Assembly (NCBI GenBank): GCA_016872385.1
Contig: VGZV01000009.1
Span: 1-63,451 of the forward strand
DNA from: SAR202 cluster bacterium
GTDB taxonomy: Bacteria > Chloroflexota > Dehalococcoidia > Lucifugimonadales > UBA3495
DNA: 63,451 bases
Reading direction: 5' to 3'
In this document: one piece after another, positions 50,754 to 59,221 of the stretch
Numbering within the stretch: position 1 is the first letter of the stretch
How the letters are laid out: the number at the start of each line of letters is the position of its first letter
Notes under the pieces: model-generated
The model's database searches: none
Told to the model about the DNA's origin: nothing
What the model saw: only the letters and a program-made list of their open reading frames with translations
Translations under genes and position numbers: made by a program

Positions 50754-50851
50754 TCCTTGACATGGCGGGAAAGCCCATGCTAAGGTCGAAATATCCTTCC
50801 TTCATTGTCTGACGGGTTGGGACGCCGGATTTCCGGTGATCAGGGGTGCCG

Positions 50852-51916
50852 ATGCTGTCGGAACGCGCCAGAACAATCCTGAATATCCTGGTGGATGAAT
50901 ATATACACACTGCCGCGCCGGTGGCGTCGGAGGAAATTGCCCGCCGTTCGCCAACGCGGGTCAGTCCAGCCACTGTGCGCAATGCCATGTCCCAGTTGAC
51001 CGAGGCGGGGTATATCTCCAGGCCCCATATTTCAGCTGGGGGGGTGCCCTCGGACCTGGGCTACCGCCACTATGTGGAGTCGCTAAGAGAACCCCTGGCC
51101 TTGCCCGCTGGCTTGCAGCGTCAAATCCGGCGGCAGCTCAGCCAGGTGAACCCGGCGACGGAAGTGTGGGTGCAGCGGTGCGCCACCGTTCTTTCCAGCA
51201 TTACTGCCAACCTGGCCATCGTCACCATGCCTAGGCCCAGCGTCCCGCGCCTGAAACACATTCAGTTGGTGTACCTGGAGCAGTTCCTGGCGCTGCTGAT
51301 TATTGTGCTGCAGGGCACGCGGTTGATGCGCCGCCTGCTGCCACTGGATGAGCCGGTGACCCAGGATATGTTGAGCCAGGCGGCAGACCGCCTTAACGAT
51401 TCCTTTCAAGGTCTTGGGTGGGAAGACATAGAGACTTTGCCGGGAGAGTTTAGCCCGTTGGAAGACCGCGTGCGCCGGGACACTGCCCTTATGCTGCGAG
51501 AAGCGGATAGGTTCACCGTGCCGGAGCACTACGTGGACGGCCTGCGCCGCCTGCTGCAACAGCCGGAATTTTCCCAGGGCGGCAAAGCCCGCGAACTGGT
51601 GGAAATGCTGGAAGAACGGGTCCTGCTGGAGAAAGTGCTATCTGAAACCCCTGGCGCGGGCGACGTGGCAGTTTACATTGGCGGGGAGAACCGCCAGGAG
51701 CCGCTGCGGCCCTATGGGGTGGTGGTCTGCCAGTACGGCATCCCATTCCGGGCCAGCGGGACCATTTGCGTCATCGGCCCCACCAGAATGGGGTATGTTG
51801 AAGCCATTGGCGGCGTGAGTTTCCTGGCATCGCTATTGAACCAGCTGGTGGCGGAGCTTTACGGCGGCGACTCGCCGAATACAGGCGAAGAAACAGTCCA
51901 TGACCTCAGCCAGTGA
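50852..51916 (+). CDS. hrcA: heat-inducible transcription repressor HrcA
   Basis: 354 aa from ATG 50852. N-terminal winged helix (MLSERARTILNILVDEYIHT, PVASEEIARRSPTRVSPATV RN-type), GYISRPHISAGGVPSDLGYR, and C-terminal GAF-like part (VVCQYGIPFRASGTICVIGP, TRMGYVEAIGGVSFLA). It represses chaperone operons by binding CIRCE. No CIRCE inverted repeat was found in this window, so its targets are elsewhere. The usual grpE/dnaK genes do not follow. Confidence 0.93.
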   Translation: MLSERARTILNILVDEYIHTAAPVASEEIARRSPTRVSPATVRNAMSQLTEAGYISRPHISAGGVPSDLGYRHYVESLREPLALPAGLQRQIRRQLSQVNPATEVWVQRCATVLSSITANLAIVTMPRPSVPRLKHIQLVYLEQFLALLIIVLQGTRLMRRLLPLDEPVTQDMLSQAADRLNDSFQGLGWEDIETLPGEFSPLEDRVRRDTALMLREADRFTVPEHYVDGLRRLLQQPEFSQGGKARELVEMLEERVLLEKVLSETPGAGDVAVYIGGENRQEPLRPYGVVVCQYGIPFRASGTICVIGPTRMGYVEAIGGVSFLASLLNQLVAELYGGDSPNTGEETVHDLSQ

Positions 51917-52640
51917 CCATGCCAATCCGGCTCCCCACGCTGGAGGCACGCTAACCCAGGCGGCGCCGGAGGCAGTGCTGCACCTGCGGGCGGCAGTCCG
52001 GTCGGGAGTCCCCTGGCGGCGCGCCTTGGTTGAAGCTATGGGGTTGTGGACTTTGCCTCAGGAAAACCACAAGGGCCGTGACTTTTGCTATCTCATCGGC
52101 GGCGAGGCCTTTGATTGGTTGACCTTGGCCGAGCGCCTGTGTGAAGAAGTTGCAGACCAGGTGAATGAGGAGGAGCGGGAGCAGCTCCTGTTTTTCGGGC
52201 AGTTAGACCAGGAGATGTCCCAGGAAACCTTTCGCGAGCTGCTGGGGGCTGCCAAGTACCGGGCATTCCTGAACTACTGGTATGGAGTTGTGGTGGAGGA
52301 AGGGTTGCAGCTGGCGGTAGAGGCGGCAGTGCGGAAACGGCACCGCGCCCTCTGCTATCCCGACAGTGAGGAGTTGGTGGAGGAGGTCTTTTCCCACCTC
52401 TATGGCGCCACCCGCCGGGAACTGCTCCAGGAGTTCCGCACGCGGTCCAACTTGCTTCCCGATGCTGACCTGACCCTTACCCAGTTGAAGGAGTTCACCT
52501 ACTGGCTGTTCAAGCGCCGGGTACACATATGGGATCCCGCCCGCGTCGCCAGCGATACCCAGCGGGGCATCCAGCAGTTGAAGCAACTAGGCCAGTCCCT
52601 GGACCCTGCCGCGGAGTTTGAAACATCACCCCATCAGTAA
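51900..52640 (+). CDS. conserved protein of unknown function after hrcA
   Basis: 246 aa, overlapping hrcA by 17 bases. Mostly helical, acidic. Recognisable stretches: PWRRALVEAMGLWTLPQENH, FCYLIGGEAFDWLTLAERLC, FRELLGAAKYRAFLNYWYG and LTLTQLKEFTYWLFKRRVHI. No known domain could be named. The coupling to hrcA and location before rlmN suggest a housekeeping role specific to this lineage. Confidence 0.7.
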   Translation: MTSASDHANPAPHAGGTLTQAAPEAVLHLRAAVRSGVPWRRALVEAMGLWTLPQENHKGRDFCYLIGGEAFDWLTLAERLCEEVADQVNEEEREQLLFFGQLDQEMSQETFRELLGAAKYRAFLNYWYGVVVEEGLQLAVEAAVRKRHRALCYPDSEELVEEVFSHLYGATRRELLQEFRTRSNLLPDADLTLTQLKEFTYWLFKRRVHIWDPARVASDTQRGIQQLKQLGQSLDPAAEFETSPHQ

Positions 52641-52756
52641 GCCAGTATTCACCTCACCGGCGGCAGGCGGGAATGGCATCGGCCGCCTTACACCTTTGGC
52701 CCGTGCAGACGTTCTGGAACCTGCGCGGATTGCAATAATAGGCTTGTTTTCCACTC

Positions 52757-53821
52757 ATGCTTACTCCTCTTATCGGCCTGAACACCTCCGAGCTTTGCGC
52801 CCTGGTCAAACAGGAAGGCGAACCAGCCTACCGCGGCCAGCAGCTGGCCCGCTGGATTTACCGGCAGGGAGCGCATACCATCCAGGAGATGACGGACCTG
52901 TCCCGCCCTTTGCGGGCGCGCCTGGAAGAAAAGTACCAGGTAGGCCGCGCCCGGGTGGCGGCCCAGCAGCGCAGCCGGGACCGCACCGTCAAGCTCCTCC
53001 TGGCCTTGCATAGTGAAGAGGAAGGCGTTCCCTACACTGTTGAGACTGTGGGGCTGCCCTACTCCGAATATCTTTCTTGCTGCGTGTCCACCCAGGTGGG
53101 CTGCCCGGTGCGCTGCGCCTTTTGCGCCACAGGCCGCAGCGGCTACTCCCGCAACCTGACTGCCGGAGAGATTGTGGACCAGGTGCTTACGGTGCAAGAA
53201 GCGGCCCGGGACAATCCGCCTCCCCTGGACCGGGTGAGCCACGTGGTCTTCATGGGCATGGGCGAGCCGCTGATGAACTACGACGCCACCCTGGGCGCAG
53301 TGCGTCTGCTGAACCAGGAGGTGGGCATCGGCATGCGCCACCTCACGGTCAGCACCGTGGGTTACGTGCCGGGCATCCGGCGGCTGGCCAAGGAGAAGCT
53401 GCAACTGACTCTGGCGGTGTCCCTGCACGCCCCCAATGACCAGCTCCGGCAGCAGCTAATCCCCACCATGACCCGCTGGGGTCTGGACGAAATCCTGGAT
53501 GCCTGCCGCGCCTACTTTCAACAGACCGGCCGTCGCCTGACTTTTGAGTACTGCCTGCTGGACGGGGTCAACGACAACATCAAGCAGGCCCAGGAACTGG
53601 CCCGCCGGCTGCGGGGGCTGAACTGCCACGTTAACCTCATTCCCTACAACCCGGTGGGCGGCACCGGTTTTGCTGCGCCCGCGCCCCTGCGGGTTAAGGG
53701 ATTTCGCGAGGCTCTGGAGCGGGCAGGGATTGTAGTCACCCAGCGGGCACAAAAGGGGGCGGACATTGACGCTGCCTGCGGGCAGCTGCGGCGGCGGGAA
53801 ATGGGTAAGCGGGCGGGTTAA
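52757..53821 (+). CDS. rlmN: 23S rRNA/tRNA adenine-C2 methyltransferase RlmN
   Basis: 354 aa radical SAM enzyme methylating A2503 of 23S rRNA and A37 of some tRNAs. Cluster Cys116, 120, 123 in CPVRCAFCATG; FMGMGEPLMNYD; SLHAPNDQLRQQLIP; catalytic C-terminal Cys in DIDAACGQLRR. N-terminal helical YRGQQLARWIYRQGAHTIQE. Its stop overlaps that of the convergent PLD-like gene (TTAA). Confidence 0.95.
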   Translation: MLTPLIGLNTSELCALVKQEGEPAYRGQQLARWIYRQGAHTIQEMTDLSRPLRARLEEKYQVGRARVAAQQRSRDRTVKLLLALHSEEEGVPYTVETVGLPYSEYLSCCVSTQVGCPVRCAFCATGRSGYSRNLTAGEIVDQVLTVQEAARDNPPPLDRVSHVVFMGMGEPLMNYDATLGAVRLLNQEVGIGMRHLTVSTVGYVPGIRRLAKEKLQLTLAVSLHAPNDQLRQQLIPTMTRWGLDEILDACRAYFQQTGRRLTFEYCLLDGVNDNIKQAQELARRLRGLNCHVNLIPYNPVGGTGFAAPAPLRVKGFREALERAGIVVTQRAQKGADIDAACGQLRRREMGKRAG

Positions 53822-54531
53822 CGCATGCGCTGATAGCATGAACGGCACAGTGGTTTGGCATAGGATGTGTCCGATGGCCGCCCACAAACATGGCAGAATT
53901 CCTCTTCATAGTCCTCATTGCCCCATGCAGCCCATACTTCATAGTGCGGCGGGCATAGGGGTCTGGAAGGATTCATGGCAATGGGCGCTGAGCAGCGAAT
54001 GCAAAATCCGGATGGCGCATTCTGCCCAGGCCGGGGAGAATTTCTGGCTGGGGGCCGTGCCGGTTCGGGCAGCAGATTACCCATGCGTTTGGCCTGACCC
54101 ATAAGAGTTTGGGTTACATACTTCCGGACTTGGGCTTCACTATCTTTATCTCGTATCGCGAGGCCGATCTCAAGGGAATTATTCGCGGAGAACTGGTGCA
54201 GGTTCATGGATGTCACCAACACCTCCCGCTCATTCAAGTAAATCTTGGCGTGCAGGTACTCTACGCCGCGCACGTCAACACCATTTTGCAGCAGCCAGGT
54301 CACGTCTTCGGTGTCGCTCTGTACCAACACTCCATTCTCAAGCCGTACAACCGCAGCGACTTTTACACCGCTTTTCAAAACCCGGTCCAGTGATCCCTGA
54401 ACGTGCCGCCAGTCGCGCAGCTTGATGTATGGAGTGACGATAATCAGGAACTTTTTTGCTTCTTGAATAATGTCTAGAATTTTAACGGCAACCTCATCGT
54501 CCACATAGACTATCTTCTGAGTCTCAGACAC
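53818..54531 (-). CDS. phospholipase D-like protein with two C-terminal zinc-finger segments
   Basis: 237 aa. One PLD-type half-site: LHAKIYL (His94, Lys96), VTSMNLHQFSANNS (Ser108, Asn110) and Glu121. One HKD site only, so it would act as a dimer like Nuc. The tail carries two Cys pairs each (FCIRC..PLCPPHY and FCHVCGRP..PLCRSCY), likely Zn ribbons for nucleic acid binding. It is probably a nuclease or a membrane-repair-like PLD; inference. Starts MSETQKIVYVDDEV with AGGAGGCAG upstream. Confidence 0.8.
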   Translation of the reverse strand: MSETQKIVYVDDEVAVKILDIIQEAKKFLIIVTPYIKLRDWRHVQGSLDRVLKSGVKVAAVVRLENGVLVQSDTEDVTWLLQNGVDVRGVEYLHAKIYLNEREVLVTSMNLHQFSANNSLEIGLAIRDKDSEAQVRKYVTQTLMGQAKRMGNLLPEPARPPARNSPRPGQNAPSGFCIRCSAPIAMNPSRPLCPPHYEVWAAWGNEDYEEEFCHVCGRPSDTSYAKPLCRSCYQRMR

Positions 54532-54783
54532 ACCTGCCTCCTGAAATCCGACGTTCGCGTTGGTGCGTTAGTCCCGACGATTACCCACCATCAATAGCTG
54601 TCCTCTCGATATACCAGGGCCACCGCCGCATTTTAGCAGTTAGCGGCACAGGGCGGTATTGATCCCCTATGCTGCCTCTTCAGCGCAGGGTGTCCCACCA
54701 GGCCCGCTCCCTTCCATTTCGTGGTAAATTATGGGGGCTGACTGGCATTGGTTCTATAAACACGGGACGCTCAGGAGGGGAAG

Positions 54784-57111
54784 ATGCTGGACTACAAACC
54801 CAACATAGTGCTTTCCACCCAGGAATACAAAGTGGTGGGCACCAGGCCCATCCGCCATGACGGCGCGGACAAAGTTATGGGCCGCGCCCGCTATGCCGCC
54901 GATATTCACCTGCCAGGGATGCTCTACGGCAAAGTCCTGCGCAGCCCCCACCCCCACGCCCGCATCCGGGGCATCAACGCCAGCCGCGCCCTGGCCCTGC
55001 CCGGCGTGGTGGCGGTGGTCACTGCCGCCGACCTCCCAGCGGTTTCCGCGGAGCTGGCCGAGCATGAAGAAGGCGGCAACGTGAACTACGGTTTCTACAG
55101 TCGCAACGTTATGGCCCGGGAAAAGGCGCTGTACCGGGGCCATGCCGTGGCCGCGGTGGCTGCCACCAGCCTTGCTCTGGCCGAGGAAGCCCTGTCCTTG
55201 ATTGACGTGGACTATGAAGTGCTGCCGCCGGTGTTGACCGCCGCCGAGGCCATGAAGTCCAATGCGCCCATCCTCCACGAGCGGCTGCTGACCCTGAGCA
55301 ACCCGGCCCAGCGGGGCGGCGCCTACGCCAAAGAAGCTCCCGCCAAGGGCACCAACGTCTCCAACCGATTTGAGTTCAAGCTGGGCGACATTGCCAAGGG
55401 GTTCCAGGAAGCCGATGTCATCGTAGAACGGGAATTCCATACCCGGCCGGTGCACCAGGGATACATAGAACCCCATTCTGCCACGGCCCAGTGGAACACT
55501 AATGGGTCGGTCACTATCTGGTGCAGCAGCCAGGGCCACTTTGCCCTGCGGGACCACACCTCCACCATCATGGGCCTGCCAGTTTCCAAGGTGAAAATCG
55601 TGCCTATGGAGATTGGCGGCGGCTTTGGCGGCAAGGGCCAGGGCGGCTGTTATATTGAGCCGGTGGCGGCGGCCCTGGCGCGGAAGAGCGGCAGGCCAGT
55701 GAAAATCACCATGACCCGTCCGGAAGTGTTCGTAGGCACCGGCCCGACTTCTGGCACCCACATTCGCGTCAAGATGGGTGCCAAGCGCGACGGGCGCATC
55801 ACCGCCGCGGAAGCCCACCTGATTTACGAGGCCGGTGCCTTCCCCGGCTCGCCAGTGCCCGGCGGCTGCCGCACCATGTTCGCCCCCTACCAGATCCCCA
55901 ACGCGTACATCGAAGGCGTGGACGTGGTGACCAACGTGCAGAAGGCCGCCGCCTACCGGGCCCCCGGCTCCCCCGCCGCCGCCTTTGCCGCCGAGCAGGC
56001 GGTGGATGAGCTGTGTCAGAGACTGAACAAGGACCCCATTGAGTTCCGCCTGCTCAACGCCTCCAAGGAGGGCAGCCGCCAGGCCACGGGGCCGGTGTTC
56101 CGCCGCATCGGGCTGGAGGAGGTGCTTGAGGCGGCGAAGCAGCACCCGCACTGGTCGGCGCCCCTGGGAGGCCCCAACCGAGGCCGGGGCGTCGCGGTGG
56201 GAGCCTGGTTCAACGGCACCGGCCCGGCCACGGCGGTGGCCAGCGTCAACCCCGATGGCACCGTCGGCCTAATCGAGGGTTCACCGGACATTGGCGGCAG
56301 TCGGGCGGCCATGGCCATGCACGTGGCCGAAGTTTTGGGCATCCCTGCCGAAGACGTTCGGCCTGCGGTGGTGGACACCGATTCCATTGGCTACAGCTCC
56401 GGCGCGGGCGGCAGCGGCGTCACCTTCAAGATGGGCACCGCGGTTTACAACGCGGCCCAGGATGTGAAGCGGCAGCTTGTTGAACGGGCCGCCAAAATTT
56501 GGGAAGTGAAGCCGGAGGATGTGGACTACGCCGACGGCGTGCTGCGCCACAAGCAGGACTCAGAGCTGAGAATGACTCTGAAAGAGCTGGCCCATCGCAT
56601 GAACCGCACCGGCGGCCCCATAGTGGGCCGGGCCGCGGCCAACCCGGGGGGCGTGGGCAACGCCTTTGCCCTGAACATGGTGGACGTGGAGGTGGACCCC
56701 GACACCGGCAAAGTGACCATCCTCCGCTACACTGCCATCCAGGACGTTGGCAAGGCCATCCACCCCAGCTACGTGGAGGGCCAGATTCAGGGCGGCGCGG
56801 TTCAGGGCATCGGCTGGGCGCTGAACGAGGAGTACTACCTGGACAAGCAGGGCCAGATGATGAACTCCAGCTTCCTGGACTACCGGATGCCCACCAGCCT
56901 GGATGTGCCTATGATTGACACCGTCATTGTGGAGGTGGCTAACCCCGGCCATCCCCTGGGCGTGCGCGGTGTGGGGGAGGTCTCCATTGTGCCCCCCATG
57001 GCGGCCGTCGCCAACGCCATCCACCGGGCCGTGGGGGTGCGCACCGGCTGCCTGCCCATGAACCCCGCCAGCATCCTGGAAGCCCTGGAGCAGCAGAAGC
57101 GCGGGAAGTAA
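54784..57111 (+). CDS. xanthine dehydrogenase-family molybdopterin-binding subunit
   Basis: 775 aa, large subunit. N-terminal DGADKVMGRARYAADIHLPG, LYGKVLRSPHPHARI; Mo-site regions EIGGGFGGKGQGGCYIEP, AAAYRAPGSPAAAFAAEQAV, TGAAGGSGVTF-like YSSGAGGSGVTFKMG; catalytic Glu in RGVGEVSIVPPMAA. It lacks the AYRCSFR loop of form I CO dehydrogenase, so it is a general aldehyde/purine-type oxidase. The Fe-S and FAD subunits are not in the window. Substrate unknown. GGAGGGGAAG precedes the ATG. Confidence 0.88.
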   Translation: MLDYKPNIVLSTQEYKVVGTRPIRHDGADKVMGRARYAADIHLPGMLYGKVLRSPHPHARIRGINASRALALPGVVAVVTAADLPAVSAELAEHEEGGNVNYGFYSRNVMAREKALYRGHAVAAVAATSLALAEEALSLIDVDYEVLPPVLTAAEAMKSNAPILHERLLTLSNPAQRGGAYAKEAPAKGTNVSNRFEFKLGDIAKGFQEADVIVEREFHTRPVHQGYIEPHSATAQWNTNGSVTIWCSSQGHFALRDHTSTIMGLPVSKVKIVPMEIGGGFGGKGQGGCYIEPVAAALARKSGRPVKITMTRPEVFVGTGPTSGTHIRVKMGAKRDGRITAAEAHLIYEAGAFPGSPVPGGCRTMFAPYQIPNAYIEGVDVVTNVQKAAAYRAPGSPAAAFAAEQAVDELCQRLNKDPIEFRLLNASKEGSRQATGPVFRRIGLEEVLEAAKQHPHWSAPLGGPNRGRGVAVGAWFNGTGPATAVASVNPDGTVGLIEGSPDIGGSRAAMAMHVAEVLGIPAEDVRPAVVDTDSIGYSSGAGGSGVTFKMGTAVYNAAQDVKRQLVERAAKIWEVKPEDVDYADGVLRHKQDSELRMTLKELAHRMNRTGGPIVGRAAANPGGVGNAFALNMVDVEVDPDTGKVTILRYTAIQDVGKAIHPSYVEGQIQGGAVQGIGWALNEEYYLDKQGQMMNSSFLDYRMPTSLDVPMIDTVIVEVANPGHPLGVRGVGEVSIVPPMAAVANAIHRAVGVRTGCLPMNPASILEALEQQKRGK

Positions 57112-57142
57112 GAGTCCAGGTTTCTAGTCAATTCTCCGGCGT

Positions 57143-57170
57143 GTAGGGGCGACGCATGCGTCGCCCCTAC
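57143..57170. repeat. 28-bp perfect palindrome
   Basis: GTAGGGGCGACGCA followed by its exact reverse complement. It lies 31 bases after the molybdoenzyme stop and could act as a terminator-like hairpin. Shorter GTAGGGGCG/CGCCCCTAC pairs occur at 57369-57397 and inside the C-type elements. Confidence 0.75.
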
Positions 57171-57197
57171 GTCTTTGCCATGATTACTGGTTCCTAA

Positions 57198-57308
57198 GGC
57201 TTTGCCCAAAATGTCATTCTGAGCCCCGATTGCATCGGGACGAAGGGTTACAATAATTGGCTGCAAAACGTTACTGACTGTCGAAATCCATACTTTTTGG
57301 GCAAGGCC
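57198..57308. mobile_element. MITE family A, copy 4 (111 bp)
   Basis: Ends GGCTTTGCCCAAAA and TTTTGGGCAAGGCC, flanked by identical GGTTCCTAA (57189-57197 and 57309-57317), a 9-bp target duplication. The same length and interior as copy 2, with a changed core (CCCCGATTGCATCGGGA). Confidence 0.9.
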
Positions 57309-57436
57309 GGTTCCTAAACAGAAATCCAGTACACAATGCCTTCAACACTCTTGTCTAGCGGCCTTGATGTAGGGGCGGGTTTCAAGCTCGCCCCTACGGG
57401 TAAACCGAAAACTACAATCCTCTGGGGTTACTCTGC

Positions 57437-57555
57437 AGGGCCTTTTCATTCTCACTGGAGGTAGGGGCAGACCTACGTGTCTGCCCCGTAGCCAGAAGTC
57501 TGACGAGGGCGCACACGTAGATGTGGCCCTACGGGAATGTCGAGAACGAAAGGAC
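57437..57555. mobile_element. MITE family C-like element, copy 4
   Basis: Left end AGGGCCTTTTCATTCTC; right end (minus strand) GTCCTTTCGTTCTCG. The interior has GTAGGGGCAGACC and GCGCACACGTAG as in copy C2. No clear duplication. Together with the palindrome and copy A4 it fills the 567-base gap between the molybdoenzyme and the flavoenzyme genes; nothing coding is seen there. Confidence 0.6.
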
Positions 57556-57678
57556 ATATGCTCTCCTCCTTTTGACGCCATCGGCATCGAGTGTTGGAAT
57601 CCCCCCAACCGGGCGGGGACGATGGGGTGAACCAGAGTGTCGTATATCTGAAATCCTCTGGCCATTGGGGGCGGTATC

Positions 57679-58991
57679 GTGGCTGCTGACGTCATTTTTG
57701 AGCCCCTGAAGTTCCGGAACCTCACCGTCAAGAACCGGGTGCTCCGGTCCAACATTTCCGGGCGCTTTGACAACTACGATGGCTCCGGCAACCAGGCCCG
57801 CATCAACTGGGAAGCCAAGTTCGCCGAGGGCGGCGTGGGCGCCATCATCTCCTCCTTCGTGCCGGTCTCAATACGCGGGCGTATCGTTCCCAACTACGCC
57901 ACCATCCACCGGGACGATTGCATCCCCTTCTGGCGCGCCTTGGGCCAGCGGGTCCACCAGCACGACTGCCGCTTCATCATGCAGCTCAGCCACTCCGGGC
58001 GGCAGCAGGACATCGGCGGCGTAGAAAACACCATCGCCCTCAGCTCCACCAGCAAGTCCGAACCGCTGCACGGCTTCCGCTGCCAGGCCATGACCCAGCA
58101 GGACATCGCCGAGACTGTGGCTGCCTTTGCGGAGGGCGCGCGCCGCGCCCGGGAGGCGGGCTTGGACGGGGTGGAGCTGCATGGGGCCAACGGCTATCTC
58201 ATCACCCAGTTCCTTAGCTCCGGCATAAATGACCGGCGGGATCAGTATGGCGGCTCCTTGCAGAACCGCGCCCGTTTCCTGCTGGAGGTGGTGCAAGCCA
58301 TCCGCCAAAAGTGGGGCGGGACTTTCACCTGCAAGTAAAAATCAGCACCACCGACTTCAATAACGCCGCCATCCCCTGGGAAGGCAAGGGCAACACCTTG
58401 AGTGAGTCCGTCCAGGTGTGCCAGTGGCTGGAGCAAGCCGGGGTAGATGCCATTCACGTCTCCTGCGGCAGCATGTTCCCCCACCCCAAGAACCCCGCCG
58501 GCGACCTGCCCATGAAAGAAGCAGGCATGACCTATGACATCATGTCCGCCAGCGGGCGGCATACCCGCCGGAACCTGTTTTTCTTCCGCACCTGGCCTTT
58601 CAACGCCGCCTTCCGCTGGTGGTGGGTCCATAACCGGGGCCGGGTCGTTGAGGGCATCAATCTGTCCGACTCCCGGGCAGTCAAGCAGGCTGTGGGCATT
58701 CCTGTAATCTGCACCGGCGGGTTTCAAACGGCGTCGGTAATCCGCCAGGCGGTTTCCGGCGGCGACTGCGACGGCGTTTCCATTGCCCGCTCCCTGGTGG
58801 CCAACAATGACCTGGTGAAGCTGTTTGCCCAGGGCCACGACTGCGCTCCCAGGCCCTGCACTTACTGCAACAAGTGCATGCTGCATACTCTGAAGAACCC
58901 CCTGGGCTGTTACGAGGAGAGCCGGTTTGAGTCCCGGGAGGCCATGCTGAAACAGATCATGTCAGTGTTTGAGCCGCCTCCCTTTAGGTAG
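57679..58991 (+). pseudogene. Old Yellow Enzyme-family flavin oxidoreductase, frameshifted
   Basis: First frame (57679-58338) has FEPLKFRNLTVKNRVLRSNI, FIMQLSHSGRQQ and GVELHGANGYLITQFLS; second frame (58311-58991) has DFHLQVKISTTDFNN, GIPVICTGGFQTASVIRQAV and the Cys set CTYCNKCMLHTLKNPLGC for a 4Fe-4S site. At 58309-58313 one base is missing: adding one G would read IRQKVGRDFHLQVKIS through. The rest of both halves is well conserved, so it is a very recent lesion or a sequencing error. Intact, it would be a 437-aa NADH:flavin oxidoreductase of the 2,4-dienoyl-CoA reductase type. Confidence 0.8.
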
Positions 58992-59027
58992 GAGTCGTAA
59001 GAGTTTCCTCGCCCTGGTGGGAGAAGG

Positions 59028-59161
59028 GTAATGTATCAGTTCGCTCAAGAACTCAACTCGTCACACCGGCGAAAGCCGATGTCCAGATACAAAACTTAAT
59101 GATGCGCTTTACTGGATTCCGGCTTCCGCTGGAATGATGAACGGTTAACGGGTACACCACC
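59028..59161. mobile_element. MITE family B, copy 3
   Basis: Ends TAATGTATCAGTTCGCTC and (minus strand) GTGGTGTACCCGTTAACC, more decayed than copies 1 and 2. Flanks GGGAGAAGG and GGGAGTGGG (7 of 9). It lies just ahead of the cytochrome-peroxidase operon. Confidence 0.65.
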
Positions 59162-59221
59162 GGGAGTGGGGCTGCACCGGCGCGCTTGCGCATACTTTGC
59201 TGTAGTAGGACAACTTAACCA

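Noticed and set aside
50700..50851. CIRCE operator upstream of hrcA
   Set aside because: No TTAGCACTC/GAGTGCTAA inverted repeat is present.
54784..57111. Carbon monoxide dehydrogenase large subunit (CoxL)
   Set aside because: The AYRCSFR active-site loop of form I CoxL is absent (AAYRAPGSP here) and no coxM/coxS genes are nearby.
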